Source: Methylococcales bacterium
GTDB lineage: Bacteria; Pseudomonadota; Gammaproteobacteria; JABHGC01
Reading direction: 5' to 3'
Assembly (NCBI GenBank): GCA_018672285.1
Contig: JABHGC010000007.1
Location: 1-48,514, forward strand
DNA: 48,514 bases
The position numbers were made by a program, and so were the translations under genes. The notes under the pieces are model-generated. The model was not told where the DNA came from and did not search any database. It was given only the letters and a program-made list of their open reading frames with translations. Of the stretch, positions 17,203 to 26,221 are shown piece by piece (the first letter of the stretch is position 1; each line of letters opens with the position of its first letter).

Positions 17203-18141
17203 TTAATCGTCGTGGCTATGGTGATGGTGGTGATGATCATGGTCGTGATGGTGATGATCTCCGTCTGTGCCAATGCCCTGTACATGGTGATGATGGCTTT
17301 CTTGTGGGGTGCCAATTTTATGCTCTTGGCCAACAATTTGTACTCGGTATTGGCAGAGTTGGCAGTTCATATTGGGGTGGCCATTTTCGGTTTTATCCAA
17401 CATGTCTTTAAAGGCCTCTAAGACTAATGGGTGGTCGTTGAGGTAAGGCGCTTTAACCACGTCTATTTCTGGGTTGTCTGCTTGAAATTCATCTGCCCAT
17501 TGATATATTTTTTTAACCAAGCGGCCTGTGAACATAAAATAGGGGAAGATGATCAGGCGTTTAAAACCGAGCGTTTTGATTTTGTCTAATGCTTCTGGCA
17601 CTAGTGGTGTGGTCACGCCACTAAAGCAGGTGTTTGACCAACCAAAACCCATACCTTCTTCTAGAAAACGGGTGATTTTACAAATGTTTGCATTGGCATC
17701 TGGGTCTGATGCGCCGCGCCCGACGACCACTAGGAGGGTGTCTTTTCGGTCGTAATCATCCCCTAGGCCTGCTTCGGCTTCTTCAATTCGTTCTTTGGCC
17801 GCTTGCAGCATGTTGGCAGAAACACCGAGCTCTGAACCATAGGTGATACTGACATTCTTTTCTTTTTGTAGTTGGTTAAGTTCACTTGGGATGTCGTTTT
17901 TAGCATGCATAGCAGCCATTAACATGCCGGGTATGGCGGTGATTTGGGTCGCACCTTGTTTGGTGAGTTCATCAATGCCGTCAGCAATAATGGGGTTGGC
18001 AAACTCAAGAAAACCATATGCGACTTTGCGCTCTGGGTAAGCGGCACGGAAATGGGTTTCTAGTTTTTTGAATTCATCTACGGCTTCATTGTCGCGTGAT
18101 CCGTGGCCAACAAATAATATGGCGGGTTTTTCTTCTGGCAT
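17203..18141 (-). CDS. cbiX: CbiX-type sirohydrochlorin cobaltochelatase, His-rich tail
   Basis: 312 aa from ATG 18141, chosen for the AAAGGAG before it over the GTG-type upstream start. The long form of CbiX has two ferrochelatase-like halves: ILFVGHGSRDNEAV at the N terminus carries the metal-binding His, and LLVVVGRGASDPDAN opens the second. A CxxC motif near residue 256 (NCQLCQYR) fits the Fe-S site known in long CbiX. The tail is extremely histidine-rich (HHHH runs from about 285 to the end), likely for cobalt storage or delivery. It inserts cobalt early into sirohydrochlorin, the anaerobic-type route. It co-occurs with cobN, the late-insertion enzyme, which here is interrupted. Confidence 0.9.
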   Translation of the reverse strand: MPEEKPAILFVGHGSRDNEAVDEFKKLETHFRAAYPERKVAYGFLEFANPIIADGIDELTKQGATQITAIPGMLMAAMHAKNDIPSELNQLQKEKNVSITYGSELGVSANMLQAAKERIEEAEAGLGDDYDRKDTLLVVVGRGASDPDANANICKITRFLEEGMGFGWSNTCFSGVTTPLVPEALDKIKTLGFKRLIIFPYFMFTGRLVKKIYQWADEFQADNPEIDVVKAPYLNDHPLVLEAFKDMLDKTENGHPNMNCQLCQYRVQIVGQEHKIGTPQESHHHHVQGIGTDGDHHHHDHDHHHHHHSHDD

Positions 18142-18236
18142 GATAACTCCTTTTAAAACGACAAACTCTAGGCGACTGTTCACGCCTTGAAAAATGATGC
18201 TATTACACAGGATGAAATAGGCTTAAATATTGTTAT

Positions 18237-18980
18237 TTATGTTGTACTTGTACATGCGTTAACGCAGTCTTGAATACGGTTGAAGCAGTGATGCGTTTGC
18301 TTAAAGTTAGGCCGTTTCAGCATGAATACGGGTAAATTTAAGGCTCTCGCGGCTTCAATTTTTGCAAAGCTCATTTGCCCGCCACTGTTTTTACTGATTA
18401 ATACATCAATTTTATGGGATCGCATGAGCTGTATTTCATCCGTTACAGAAAATGGCCCCATGGCATGTATGACTTCAACACGGGCTTGTTGGGTGTCTTC
18501 TGGTGCGATCTGTCTCACTAGCCACGTTTGTGCGTTGGTTTTGTATTGGGTTAATTGGCTAACCGATTGACCTACAGTAAAAAAAGGTCGCTGATATTGC
18601 TTTATGTGTTCGGGTAATGTGCTGAGAGATTCAAATGTTGTCCAGTTGTCCTGCTCGGTTGCTTGCCAGGGGCTACGATACAGTTGTACTAACTTAATGG
18701 CAAGCCTTGTCGCAACGAGGTTTGCATGTTTTGACATTTGTTCTGCATAGGGGTGTGTGGCATCGATAATTTGGCTGATTTTATGTTGTTTACAGTAGTG
18801 TTCTAAGCCATTTATGCCGTCATGAGCATATTGGCTAAAGCCACCACTAATCACTGGGCAGGGTAAAGTGGGGGTGCGTACGGAACCTTGTTGGCTGTAG
18901 GTGATGTTCAGGTTCTGTTGGGTGAGCTTATTGGCCAGTTGTTTGGCATCTGCAGTGCCACCAAGAAGAAGTATGCTCAA
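18237..18980 (-). CDS. cobK: Precorrin-6A reductase
   Basis: 247 aa. CobK/CbiJ reduces precorrin-6A (or its cobalt form) with NADPH. The N-terminal LLLGGTADAKQLANKL is the family's nucleotide-binding signature. GGFSQYAHDGINGL and IIDATHPYAEQMSKHA follow as expected, and VLISKNSGG near the C terminus is typical. It is 96 bp upstream of cbiX and lies downstream of the unusual 527-aa gene. Between it and that gene is a 96-bp gap, the widest within this part of the operon. Confidence 0.9.
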   Translation of the reverse strand: MSILLLGGTADAKQLANKLTQQNLNITYSQQGSVRTPTLPCPVISGGFSQYAHDGINGLEHYCKQHKISQIIDATHPYAEQMSKHANLVATRLAIKLVQLYRSPWQATEQDNWTTFESLSTLPEHIKQYQRPFFTVGQSVSQLTQYKTNAQTWLVRQIAPEDTQQARVEVIHAMGPFSVTDEIQLMRSHKIDVLISKNSGGQMSFAKIEAARALNLPVFMLKRPNFKQTHHCFNRIQDCVNACTSTT

Positions 18981-19076
18981 GGTCTGTCCTATCGGCGGTC
19001 GGAGCCACTAAGGTGATGAATTAATCAGGGGATATTATCACGGTGTGGTGGCTTGCATAAAGGTGCCTATTTTATT

Positions 19077-20660
19077 TTATCGGCTGAGTTCCATTTGGGC
19101 ACCTTTTGGTGTGCTAGCTTGAGGTGTATGGGCTGAATCCACATGAATGGTCATGGGTTCGTTTTGGTTTTCATTCAGAGCTGAATCTTCTGGGAGTAAA
19201 ATAATGGACTGTTTGGTTTTTAATAAGGTGAAATACTGGGTTTCTGGTGATTTAGGGTCAATAGGCGTGGTGTCATAGCCGTCACGCCCTAAAATGGTGC
19301 CTGTATAGGTGGTATTGGCTTTTGCATGCTCGACTGGTAAGCCATATTTATGCTCAGTGACGGCGTTAAATTCTTTTGGGTAATTGACTGACATCATTTC
19401 TTGAGCTTTAAGTTCAAGTGCTTTGGGGTGCTGTTTTATGGTGTGGATAAAATCTGTTGGGTGCTCGTTTTGCTGAGTTGGTGCTTGTTGTTTTAAGCGG
19501 TTACTGTTAATGGTTAACAAACGGGGAGATTCATCGGTGATGGTGTTGAGGGTTTTTTGGAACGCATCCAATCGGTTTTTCTGAGATTGACCGAAAAAAC
19601 TGTCTTTGCCGTATTTGGCGTTGATATTCGCGGTGTGTGCCTGGGCTTTTTTCTGGCGGTGTAAATAGTATTGATACGTTTGTTGTTTATTTGCGTTAGG
19701 TTCATTGAGTATCGTTTTGGTGTTAACGACTCTGTTTTTTGTCCAATCGAGTGTGTTTTCTTTTATGGGTGTTTCGTTGAGGGTGCCTTTATGTTTGCTT
19801 AGTACAAACAGGGTGTCTTGCTCTTGCCTGATCACCTGACCGTTTTTACTGAACTGGGTGCGTGAATCATCAGCAGAGTTAATGGTGACAATGCTGTCAT
19901 CAAATTGAAATACCCGGTTTCCGCGTTCGTCTTTGGTGACTTTTTCTAGGTTGATTTTAGCGTATCTTTGTTGCTCCAGCCAGTCGTGAGTTGAGCTATT
20001 TTGGTCGATCACTTGTGTTCGACTAACAGGGCCTATGGTTGGGTTTGATCCTGATTGAACTTCCCAATTGGTGGTGAGGTGCTTGCTCCAACGGCCTGAG
20101 TTATCGCGGGTTAAACTGCCAAATTTGTTTGGGTTCTCGCTATCGAGCAGGTAGTTGCCTAGCTTTTTGCTCATGACGTCTGAGATGATGTGGCCTGCTG
20201 CCGTTTGTGCGGCTAAATCGGCAGGCCCAGGTACGGGGCTGTCAGATGCACCGATAACAGCGGCAACCCCGCGAATAGAGACCTGTACTGCGGCAGCTGT
20301 TGTTTTGCTAATGGCGTGTTGCGCTAATTCATTGGCTAAAACTTGTCCTGACTGGTCTGCGTTTGAGGCCTCATAAATATTGTTCCCCGCTTTTAGAAGA
20401 GTCAGACTATTGTTGATGAAGTTGACTTTTTGTAATGGGGTTGCGAGATCTTGGATGATTTTTTGAGTGGTATTGATGGTATTACTTGCATGGCTGGCAG
20501 TGGTGCTTAGTTGATTGATTACACCATTTTTATTTGGGGTGCCAGAGATATTTAACTGTTGGATTGTAATGTTGCTCAAGTCTGGCTGACTTGCAATGTT
20601 ATAGTCTGGCAACTTGTTAAGTGAATCTTGCTTTATTTGCTGAAAGTTAGGCGTTGCCAT
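19077..20660 (-). CDS. Unknown 527-aa protein inserted in cobalamin operon
   Basis: No family recognised. No signal peptide; residues 1-110 are Asn/Gln/Ser/Thr-rich and helical. An alanine-rich, possibly membrane-interacting segment runs from about 115 to 172 (AVQVSIRGVAAVIGASD, PADLAAQTAAGHII). The middle is rich in charged and Gln residues. The C-terminal part (about 450-500) has a small beta domain (TYTGTILGRDGYDTTP then a strand ILLPEDSAL) that faintly recalls the KfrB-type domain of mobile-element proteins. The start overlaps the stop of the Sel1-repeat gene as TAATG, so the two are coupled. It has no obvious place in corrin synthesis. Sel1-repeat lipoproteins are known partners of some secreted toxins, so an effector-immunity type pair is a guess. 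Confidence 0.55.
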   Translation of the reverse strand: MATPNFQQIKQDSLNKLPDYNIASQPDLSNITIQQLNISGTPNKNGVINQLSTTASHASNTINTTQKIIQDLATPLQKVNFINNSLTLLKAGNNIYEASNADQSGQVLANELAQHAISKTTAAAVQVSIRGVAAVIGASDSPVPGPADLAAQTAAGHIISDVMSKKLGNYLLDSENPNKFGSLTRDNSGRWSKHLTTNWEVQSGSNPTIGPVSRTQVIDQNSSTHDWLEQQRYAKINLEKVTKDERGNRVFQFDDSIVTINSADDSRTQFSKNGQVIRQEQDTLFVLSKHKGTLNETPIKENTLDWTKNRVVNTKTILNEPNANKQQTYQYYLHRQKKAQAHTANINAKYGKDSFFGQSQKNRLDAFQKTLNTITDESPRLLTINSNRLKQQAPTQQNEHPTDFIHTIKQHPKALELKAQEMMSVNYPKEFNAVTEHKYGLPVEHAKANTTYTGTILGRDGYDTTPIDPKSPETQYFTLLKTKQSIILLPEDSALNENQNEPMTIHVDSAHTPQASTPKGAQMELSR

Positions 20661-22471
20661 TATTGGTCCTTGCTGATTCTGAGGTTTAATTGAAAGCGAT
20701 TGTTATAATCATATGGCCAGCCATTAGCTAAAAGTTTGGTACAATTTTCTCTCCAAAAAGGGTGTGATTTGTGTTGTTGAACAAAAATTTTGGCTCTATT
20801 GTCTTCTCTTATCTTTTGGTCAGGCGATAATTTGGCTGAGCAGTGATTGTTGAGTTGGATTGTTTGCTGGTCATTGAGTGTTGGCATTGAAAGCAGCATG
20901 GATTTTGTCCAGTAATAACAGGCTGGGTAATTGGGTTTGTTGGATGCAAGTGTCTTGATGTCTTTTGCGTGGCTTATAGCGAGTTTGGCCATATAACCCA
21001 TGCTGATACATTCGCCCAATTTTGCCGCTTTTGAAAAATGTTGGTAGGCGGCATTGGTATTTTGTTTGAAATTATTCTCGCCGTAGTATTTGTTGAGGCC
21101 GATATTTCTCTGAACTAATCGCCCTTCAAAGTGGCTGGCAAGTAATAGCAATTTTTTGGTGTCAGTTGAATTGGCTAAAATGAAATCGCTAGTATCGTAT
21201 AGAGTGCTAAGTTGCGCATAAAATGCGTGAGCATTTACCTTTTCTGCAGCTAAACAGTGCTGAAATCGCTTCAGTATGATGTCGCTGCTATTTGTTTTTA
21301 AGTTGGATCTACAAAATTCTATTTGGCTTAGGTAGTGGCCTTCTTCGGCAGCCATTTGTAGATAGTGTTGCAATGTTTTAATGTTAGTCTTGTGTAGTGT
21401 AAAGCCTGCGTATAGGTCTCCTAAATTCCATCCTTTTTGCTGAAAATCAATGGATTTTTGAGGGGGGTATTTAGATTTGTTGTAGCCATATAAAACACCT
21501 AATATGGTGAAGTATCGTGGCTTTTGTTTACTTGCATGTGACAGTAATAATTTTTCTGCTTTTTCAAACTCATCATTGAATATCATTAACATGGATAAGC
21601 TGAAGGTTCCTTTATTAGAGCCATGCTCAGATGCCATCTGAAAAAATGCTTGTGCATGAGTGATATTCTGAGGATCATCTAAGTTCATCAAGCTGGCTTG
21701 ACCTAGCTGATAGGCTGCAACGGGGTTGCCTAAGCGCCAAGCTTGTTGGTATAGGGCGTTTGCTTTCTTTAAATCTTGATTAAAAAATACACCATTTTGG
21801 TGTAGGGCGCCAAGCCAGATGAGTGCCACTGAGTCGTTGTTTTTAGCGGCATTTTGTAGTTTTTTTATACCTTCAATGGGCTGTTTTGAATGCAGAGTCT
21901 GCTTGAGCTGGGTAACCCCTTGTAGGGCAATATCGGATGGCGTGGGGCCATCCTTAAGTGCTTCTTCTAGCTCTGGAATGAATGAAATATTTTCTGTCAT
22001 TGGGTTGTTGAGGATTTTTTCGATTTGGTCGTGTAATGCAATATTGGCTAATCCCAAAGACAGTTCCAGTGATTCGTAACCAATACTATTGGCTTGTTCA
22101 AGCCACATTCTCGCTGTCGGTATGTCTAGTGAAAAGGGTGGTTTACGGTTGTTTGGCGGTTGTAGGTAAAATAAACCCATTTTGACTTTGGCTTCAGGAA
22201 TATTTAACTCGACTAGGGATTGAAATAGCTTAAAGGCTTGTTGTGGCCGATAATATTGTCGTTGCTTATCAATATAAAGATTAGCCAGCTTTAACCGAGC
22301 ATCGACGTTGTTATCTGCCACTAAGCTTAACCAGTGTTGCTGGCTGGAGTCCGGTAGTTGGTCACTGATGCGGATAAGTGTCTCAAGTGCTGGTTGATGG
22401 TTGCGTTCTGCAGCGTATTCAATCCAGCCATGTGCAGCGTTGAGGTTGCCGCCATTTTTAAGCATATCCAT
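20660..22471 (-). CDS. Sel1-repeat (TPR-like) lipoprotein, likely 5' frameshift
   Basis: 603 aa from the internal ATG 22471. Sel1-like motifs recur (ALIWLGALHQNGVFFNQDL, AYQLGQASLMNLDD, GTFSLSMLMIFNDEF), forming a helical solenoid for protein contacts. Just upstream, in the same frame and with no stop, is a perfect lipobox signal (KTVYLLLILLLSACGSSP), but no start codon lies in that frame before the stop upstream. An ATG at 22551 is one frame off: adding one A to the AAAA run (22543-22546, TTTT on plus) would give MPKTVYLLLILLLSAC and a 630-residue outer-membrane-type lipoprotein. So the start is probably lost by a 1-base deletion or by a read error. Stop overlaps the next gene's start (TAATG). 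Confidence 0.7.
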   Translation of the reverse strand: MDMLKNGGNLNAAHGWIEYAAERNHQPALETLIRISDQLPDSSQQHWLSLVADNNVDARLKLANLYIDKQRQYYRPQQAFKLFQSLVELNIPEAKVKMGLFYLQPPNNRKPPFSLDIPTARMWLEQANSIGYESLELSLGLANIALHDQIEKILNNPMTENISFIPELEEALKDGPTPSDIALQGVTQLKQTLHSKQPIEGIKKLQNAAKNNDSVALIWLGALHQNGVFFNQDLKKANALYQQAWRLGNPVAAYQLGQASLMNLDDPQNITHAQAFFQMASEHGSNKGTFSLSMLMIFNDEFEKAEKLLLSHASKQKPRYFTILGVLYGYNKSKYPPQKSIDFQQKGWNLGDLYAGFTLHKTNIKTLQHYLQMAAEEGHYLSQIEFCRSNLKTNSSDIILKRFQHCLAAEKVNAHAFYAQLSTLYDTSDFILANSTDTKKLLLLASHFEGRLVQRNIGLNKYYGENNFKQNTNAAYQHFSKAAKLGECISMGYMAKLAISHAKDIKTLASNKPNYPACYYWTKSMLLSMPTLNDQQTIQLNNHCSAKLSPDQKIREDNRAKIFVQQHKSHPFWRENCTKLLANGWPYDYNNRFQLNLRISKDQ

Positions 22472-22609
22472 GCCACGTTGGTAGGCAGTTTCTGGGCTGC
22501 TGCCACAGGCGCTGAGTAGCAGTATTAAGAGTAAATAGACGGTTTTGGCATTTGGGTAGTATCGGTGTTAAATGGTGATGTCATATTAACATAGTTAATA
22601 AGTATTATG

Positions 22610-23704
22610 TTAACTTTGTTGAGGGCGGTCACTTCCAATGCCATTGCCCTGTCGGTCAACGCACCATACTTCGATGTGTGTTTTTCGCCCCACCTTATTT
22701 TTTGCAACGCTTTGCGCTTTTAGGCAGATAAGATTGGCTAATGGGTATGGTTTAGCGAGCGCTAAGGCTTCAATGCTGGTGTTTGCTTGTTGGATCGAGG
22801 TTTGAATTTGCTGGTTGGCACCAAGTTCTCCTGCACAAAGTGCCAAGAAATTAAAATCAATGGCAGATTTTTTGCTGTGTAAATCGGTGTGTCCTTGTGC
22901 TAGTTTTGAAATTTTACCAAAGCCACCAACAATACTGAGTTTTTCAATGGGGTGTCGTTTTAAGTATTTAAACACGGCACCGGCAAAATCGCCCATTTCT
23001 AGCAGGGCTATGTCAGTTAGGCCAAATTGTTCAGTGGCAAATTGTTCACTTAAATTACCAGTGCAAGCAGCCATATATTGGATGTTATTGGCTCGTGCAA
23101 CATCAACCCCTTGATGAATTGAGGCGATATAAGCGGCACAAGAAAAAGGCCGGACGATGCCTGTGGTGCCTAATATGGATAGGCCGCCTATAATTCCCAG
23201 TCTGGCATTCATGGTTTTTTTAGCGATTTCAACACCGTTTTTGATGCCGATCGCTACGCTGAACCCTCCTGTGTAGCCAGTGCTGTGCTTAATGGCTTCA
23301 AGGTGGGCTATGATCATTTGCCTTGGCACAGGGTTAATGGCGGGTTCACCAACGGCTAAAGCAAGCCCTTGACGAGTCACTTTGCCAACGCCTTCAGCCG
23401 CCGTTAAAGTAATGTCATTGCACTGGGTTAAGGTGACTTCTGCAAAAACTGTTGCACCATGGGTGACGTCTGGATCATCCCCGGCATCTTTAATGGTGGC
23501 TGCAGTGGCTGTGTTATTAGATAATGGCTTACAGTCGATGATGTTTAACGAGACTAGCTTGCCTTTGGGGAGAGTGACTTCGCAGTGTTGTACGGTGCGT
23601 TTTTCTAATAACACGCGTGCGGCTGAAACCGTGCAGGCCGTGGCGCAGGTGCCTGTGGTTAGGCCCGTTTTGAGCGTGGTTTTTTCGGCGCTTTCAGGCC
23701 ACAT
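22610..23704 (-). CDS. cbiD: Cobalt-precorrin-5B C1-methyltransferase CbiD
   Basis: 364 aa from ATG 23704, which overlaps the transporter stop as TAATG. An upstream in-frame start exists but lies inside the transporter gene. CbiD methylates C1 in the anaerobic-type pathway. Its signature LKTGLTTGTCATACTVSAAR is at the N terminus (about residues 11-30), followed by GDDPDVTHGA and GGLSILGTTGIVRPFS. Length is normal. Its presence with CbiG and CbiX points to the cobalt-early branch. Confidence 0.92.
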   Translation of the reverse strand: MWPESAEKTTLKTGLTTGTCATACTVSAARVLLEKRTVQHCEVTLPKGKLVSLNIIDCKPLSNNTATAATIKDAGDDPDVTHGATVFAEVTLTQCNDITLTAAEGVGKVTRQGLALAVGEPAINPVPRQMIIAHLEAIKHSTGYTGGFSVAIGIKNGVEIAKKTMNARLGIIGGLSILGTTGIVRPFSCAAYIASIHQGVDVARANNIQYMAACTGNLSEQFATEQFGLTDIALLEMGDFAGAVFKYLKRHPIEKLSIVGGFGKISKLAQGHTDLHSKKSAIDFNFLALCAGELGANQQIQTSIQQANTSIEALALAKPYPLANLICLKAQSVAKNKVGRKTHIEVWCVDRQGNGIGSDRPQQS

Positions 23705-24321
23705 TAGTGGCTTAACCAAAGTGCGCCAACCAGCATTGACGTCATGCCTATGCCGGTGGTGGCATAGCGCAGCCACATTGGGTGTTGCTGTAATCGGCGC
23801 TGAATGAGGCTTAGGCTAAAGGCAAATAATGTCATGCTCGCCAGTAGCCCTAATGAAAATAAGAATAGATAGCTAATTGCAGCAGTGATAGAGGACTGGC
23901 TTAGTGCGGGTAACAATGCCAGTACAGGGGCGTTGCCTGCAAAACCATGAATAACGCCAATAAACAGTGGGGTGCCTTTATGGCCTTTAGAGGCGTTAGC
24001 CTTGGTTTTGATATGTAACTGGGCGAGTAACAATGAGCCAAAGATGATTAATAGTAGACCAATCAGCTTTTCAGACCAAGCAGCCACGGCATCCGGTAAG
24101 GTAAATCCAAACCCTGTCAGGAGCATGCCAAGAATGAGTAAAACAGCGCCATGTCCTAGTGCCCATCGACTACTGTACTGTAAATAGCTTGACGCTTTCT
24201 TTTTGCCTTGAGCCATAACCGATATGGCCATTAAATGGTCGGCATCGAAAGCATGGATAAAACCTAAGCTAAAACCAAAAGCAAGTGAGCTTAAAGGGGC
24301 GATGAGGTCAAGTTCACTCAT
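23704..24321 (-). CDS. NiCoT/UreH-like nickel-cobalt permease
   Basis: 205 aa, six or so membrane segments. The first helix carries the metal-recognition motif HAFDADHL (residues 24-31), the hallmark of NiCoT (NixA/HoxN) transporters, and the same motif occurs in the shorter UreH-type relatives. The second conserved site GVIHGFAGNAP is near residue 122. Placement between cobB and cbiD in a cobalamin operon makes cobalt uptake the most likely role. The start overlaps the cobB stop by 4 bp. Confidence 0.8.
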   Translation of the reverse strand: MSELDLIAPLSSLAFGFSLGFIHAFDADHLMAISVMAQGKKKASSYLQYSSRWALGHGAVLLILGMLLTGFGFTLPDAVAAWSEKLIGLLLIIFGSLLLAQLHIKTKANASKGHKGTPLFIGVIHGFAGNAPVLALLPALSQSSITAAISYLFLFSLGLLASMTLFAFSLSLIQRRLQQHPMWLRYATTGIGMTSMLVGALWLSH

Positions 24322-25616
24322 GTGCTGGCCTGCTGGCTAAATAATTGAGCAATGGCATCAGGGTTTGATGGGAAAAAAAGGTGTAAATAGCTGGCCGTTA
24401 GGTTTTTATGCCGAACGATGGGTTCACCTGGAGCAGGGTGTCTCTGCCTCTTGCCGTAGGCTATTGGCTCTAGTGTGTCATGGCTGCGTGAGCGGTGATG
24501 AGCGTGAGCACGAACATCTCCTTCTGGTAGCGGAGCCGTCTGCATACCTTGGCAGCCAGGGCGATCACGAAGCTCACCATGGCCGGGGATGAGGTGGAAC
24601 ATAGGGTAGGCTTTAGTGGTTAAATCCGTCAGTGTTTCTTGAATGGCTAACATGCCGCCGCATTCGGCTAGAATGGGCTTTTGTTGTTTCTGAAAATTTT
24701 GTAGTGCGTGTTTCATGTTAAGATTTTCAGACAAAGTTTTGGTGTGTAATTCAGGGTATCCGCCTGGGAGCCAAAGTGCATCCACTTCGGGCAAGCTGCT
24801 ATCATTGAGTGGGGAAAAATAGGTTAATGTTGCGCCCATTTCTTGTAGGCATCGTTCGTTGACAGCATAAATAAAGCTAAATGCAGCATCTTTGGCGATG
24901 CCAATGGTTTTTCCTTGCAACAGTTTTTTAGGTGGAGAGGTTTGCTCTGCAGGGAATTTAACGGCTTTAGGTCGTTTGGCTAAATCAGTCTCTGCAACCC
25001 AAAGAGCGGCCTGTTCTAAGCGTTGCTCAAGGTCGTCCTCTTTATTGGGTTCTACTAAGCCTAAATGCCGTTCTGGCAAGCTGATGTTTGGGTCACGTTT
25101 GAGGCAGGCTAGCAGAGGTAATTGGCTTGGCATGGATGTTTCTATTAGCTCGATATGGCGCTGGCTGCCGAGTGCGTTACAAATCATTCCTGCTAATGGA
25201 AAACGGTCGTTCACAGCCAGTAAGCCTTCGGCTATCACGCGTATGCTTTGCGCCATTCCTCTTGCGTGGACAACGACGGCAACAGGAATATTAAATAATT
25301 TGGCTAAGTCGGCACTGCTTGGGTCTCCATCTAGCACGCCCATTGCACCTTCAACTAAAATAATATCTGCATCTTTCGCTGCTAAATACAGTTGTTCAGC
25401 ACAGTATTGGCTACCTGCCATCCATAAGTCGAGCTGTTCCACAGGATTGCCTGATGCAATGGCTAAAATTTTAGGGTCGAGATAGTCGGGGCCTGTTTTA
25501 AAAACACGGACATGCAAGCCTTGGTTTCGATGATGTCGAGCAAGGGCTGCTGTGATGGTGGTTTTACCTTGGCCAGAAGCGATGCCAGAGATGAAGAGTG
25601 CGGGGCATGAGTGCAT
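24318..25616 (-). CDS. cobB: Cobyrinate/hydrogenobyrinate a,c-diamide synthase
   Basis: 432 aa. CobB/CbiA amidates the a and c side chains using glutamine and ATP. The N-terminal P-loop domain starts LFISGIASGQGKTTITAAL, with GPDYLDP and VEGAMGVLDG following. The C-terminal type I glutamine amidotransferase domain shows LWLPGGYPELH and the nucleophile in LAECGGMLAI (Cys about 316). A GHGELRDRPG segment sits near the end. Its ATG overlaps the cobO stop (TAATG). Confidence 0.93.
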   Translation of the reverse strand: MHSCPALFISGIASGQGKTTITAALARHHRNQGLHVRVFKTGPDYLDPKILAIASGNPVEQLDLWMAGSQYCAEQLYLAAKDADIILVEGAMGVLDGDPSSADLAKLFNIPVAVVVHARGMAQSIRVIAEGLLAVNDRFPLAGMICNALGSQRHIELIETSMPSQLPLLACLKRDPNISLPERHLGLVEPNKEDDLEQRLEQAALWVAETDLAKRPKAVKFPAEQTSPPKKLLQGKTIGIAKDAAFSFIYAVNERCLQEMGATLTYFSPLNDSSLPEVDALWLPGGYPELHTKTLSENLNMKHALQNFQKQQKPILAECGGMLAIQETLTDLTTKAYPMFHLIPGHGELRDRPGCQGMQTAPLPEGDVRAHAHHRSRSHDTLEPIAYGKRQRHPAPGEPIVRHKNLTASYLHLFFPSNPDAIAQLFSQQAST

Positions 25617-26221
25617 TAATACTCGATCCCTGCCTGGGCTTTTACCCCTTGGCGAAAGGCGTGGCGCTCATCTTTAACATTGCTGATGGTGTCGGCGATG
25701 TCCTCTAAGGGCTGTACCATTGTTCGCCCTGTGATCATGACATTTTGATGGGCAGGGCGGTTTTGTAATGCGGTAATGACGGGAGCTATGTCGAGATACT
25801 TGTATTTGAACATATAGCTCAGTTCATCAAAAATGAGAAAATCATACTCAGGGTTGCTGAGGTAGCTTTCGGCAACTGCCCAGGCTTTTTTTGCCGCGGC
25901 AATGTCTTGCGCTTTGTCTTGAGTTTCCCAGGTGAAACCATGCCCCATGACATGAAAGTCAACGATAGGGTGTTGTTGAAAAAATAAAAATTCACCAGTG
26001 GAGACGCGGCCTTTAATGAACTGGATAACTGCGGCTTTCTTGCCATGCCCTAATGCACGAATTAATGTGCCAAATGCAGAGCTGGATTTACCTTTCCCTG
26101 TGCCCTTTAATAAAATGAGTACCCCTCTTTCATCGGTTGCCTTGGCAATGCGTGCGTCAACGGCCGCTTTGCGTCTTGCCATGCGGAGTTTGTGTTTGTC
26201 GTTTTCGGCAGCGGTGGTCAT
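25616..26221 (-). CDS. cobO: Cob(I)yrinic acid a,c-diamide adenosyltransferase
   Basis: 201 aa from ATG 26221, which overlaps the ChlI/D-like stop by 4 bp; an upstream in-frame start would intrude into that gene and add an unneeded 23 residues. CobO/BtuR transfers the 5'-deoxyadenosyl group of ATP to the reduced corrinoid. The P-loop GTGKGKSS lies near residue 40, and FDELSYMFKYKYLD and MITGR are the usual later motifs. Normal length. Confidence 0.92.
   Translation of the reverse strand: MTTAAENDKHKLRMARRKAAVDARIAKATDERGVLILLKGTGKGKSSSAFGTLIRALGHGKKAAVIQFIKGRVSTGEFLFFQQHPIVDFHVMGHGFTWETQDKAQDIAAAKKAWAVAESYLSNPEYDFLIFDELSYMFKYKYLDIAPVITALQNRPAHQNVMITGRTMVQPLEDIADTISNVKDERHAFRQGVKAQAGIEY

Noticed and set aside
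17212..17421. Open frame on the plus strand opposite the His-rich CbiX tail
   Set aside because: It is methionine and valine-rich because it reads the complement of His codons. No ribosome site.
18981..19076. AGCCACT sequence resembling a riboswitch piece between cobK and the 527-aa gene
   Set aside because: The neighbouring conserved parts of the aptamer are missing, so it is a chance match.
23704..23776. Extended start of cbiD at 23776
   Set aside because: It would lie inside the transporter gene and add non-family residues; ATG 23704 matches normal CbiD.
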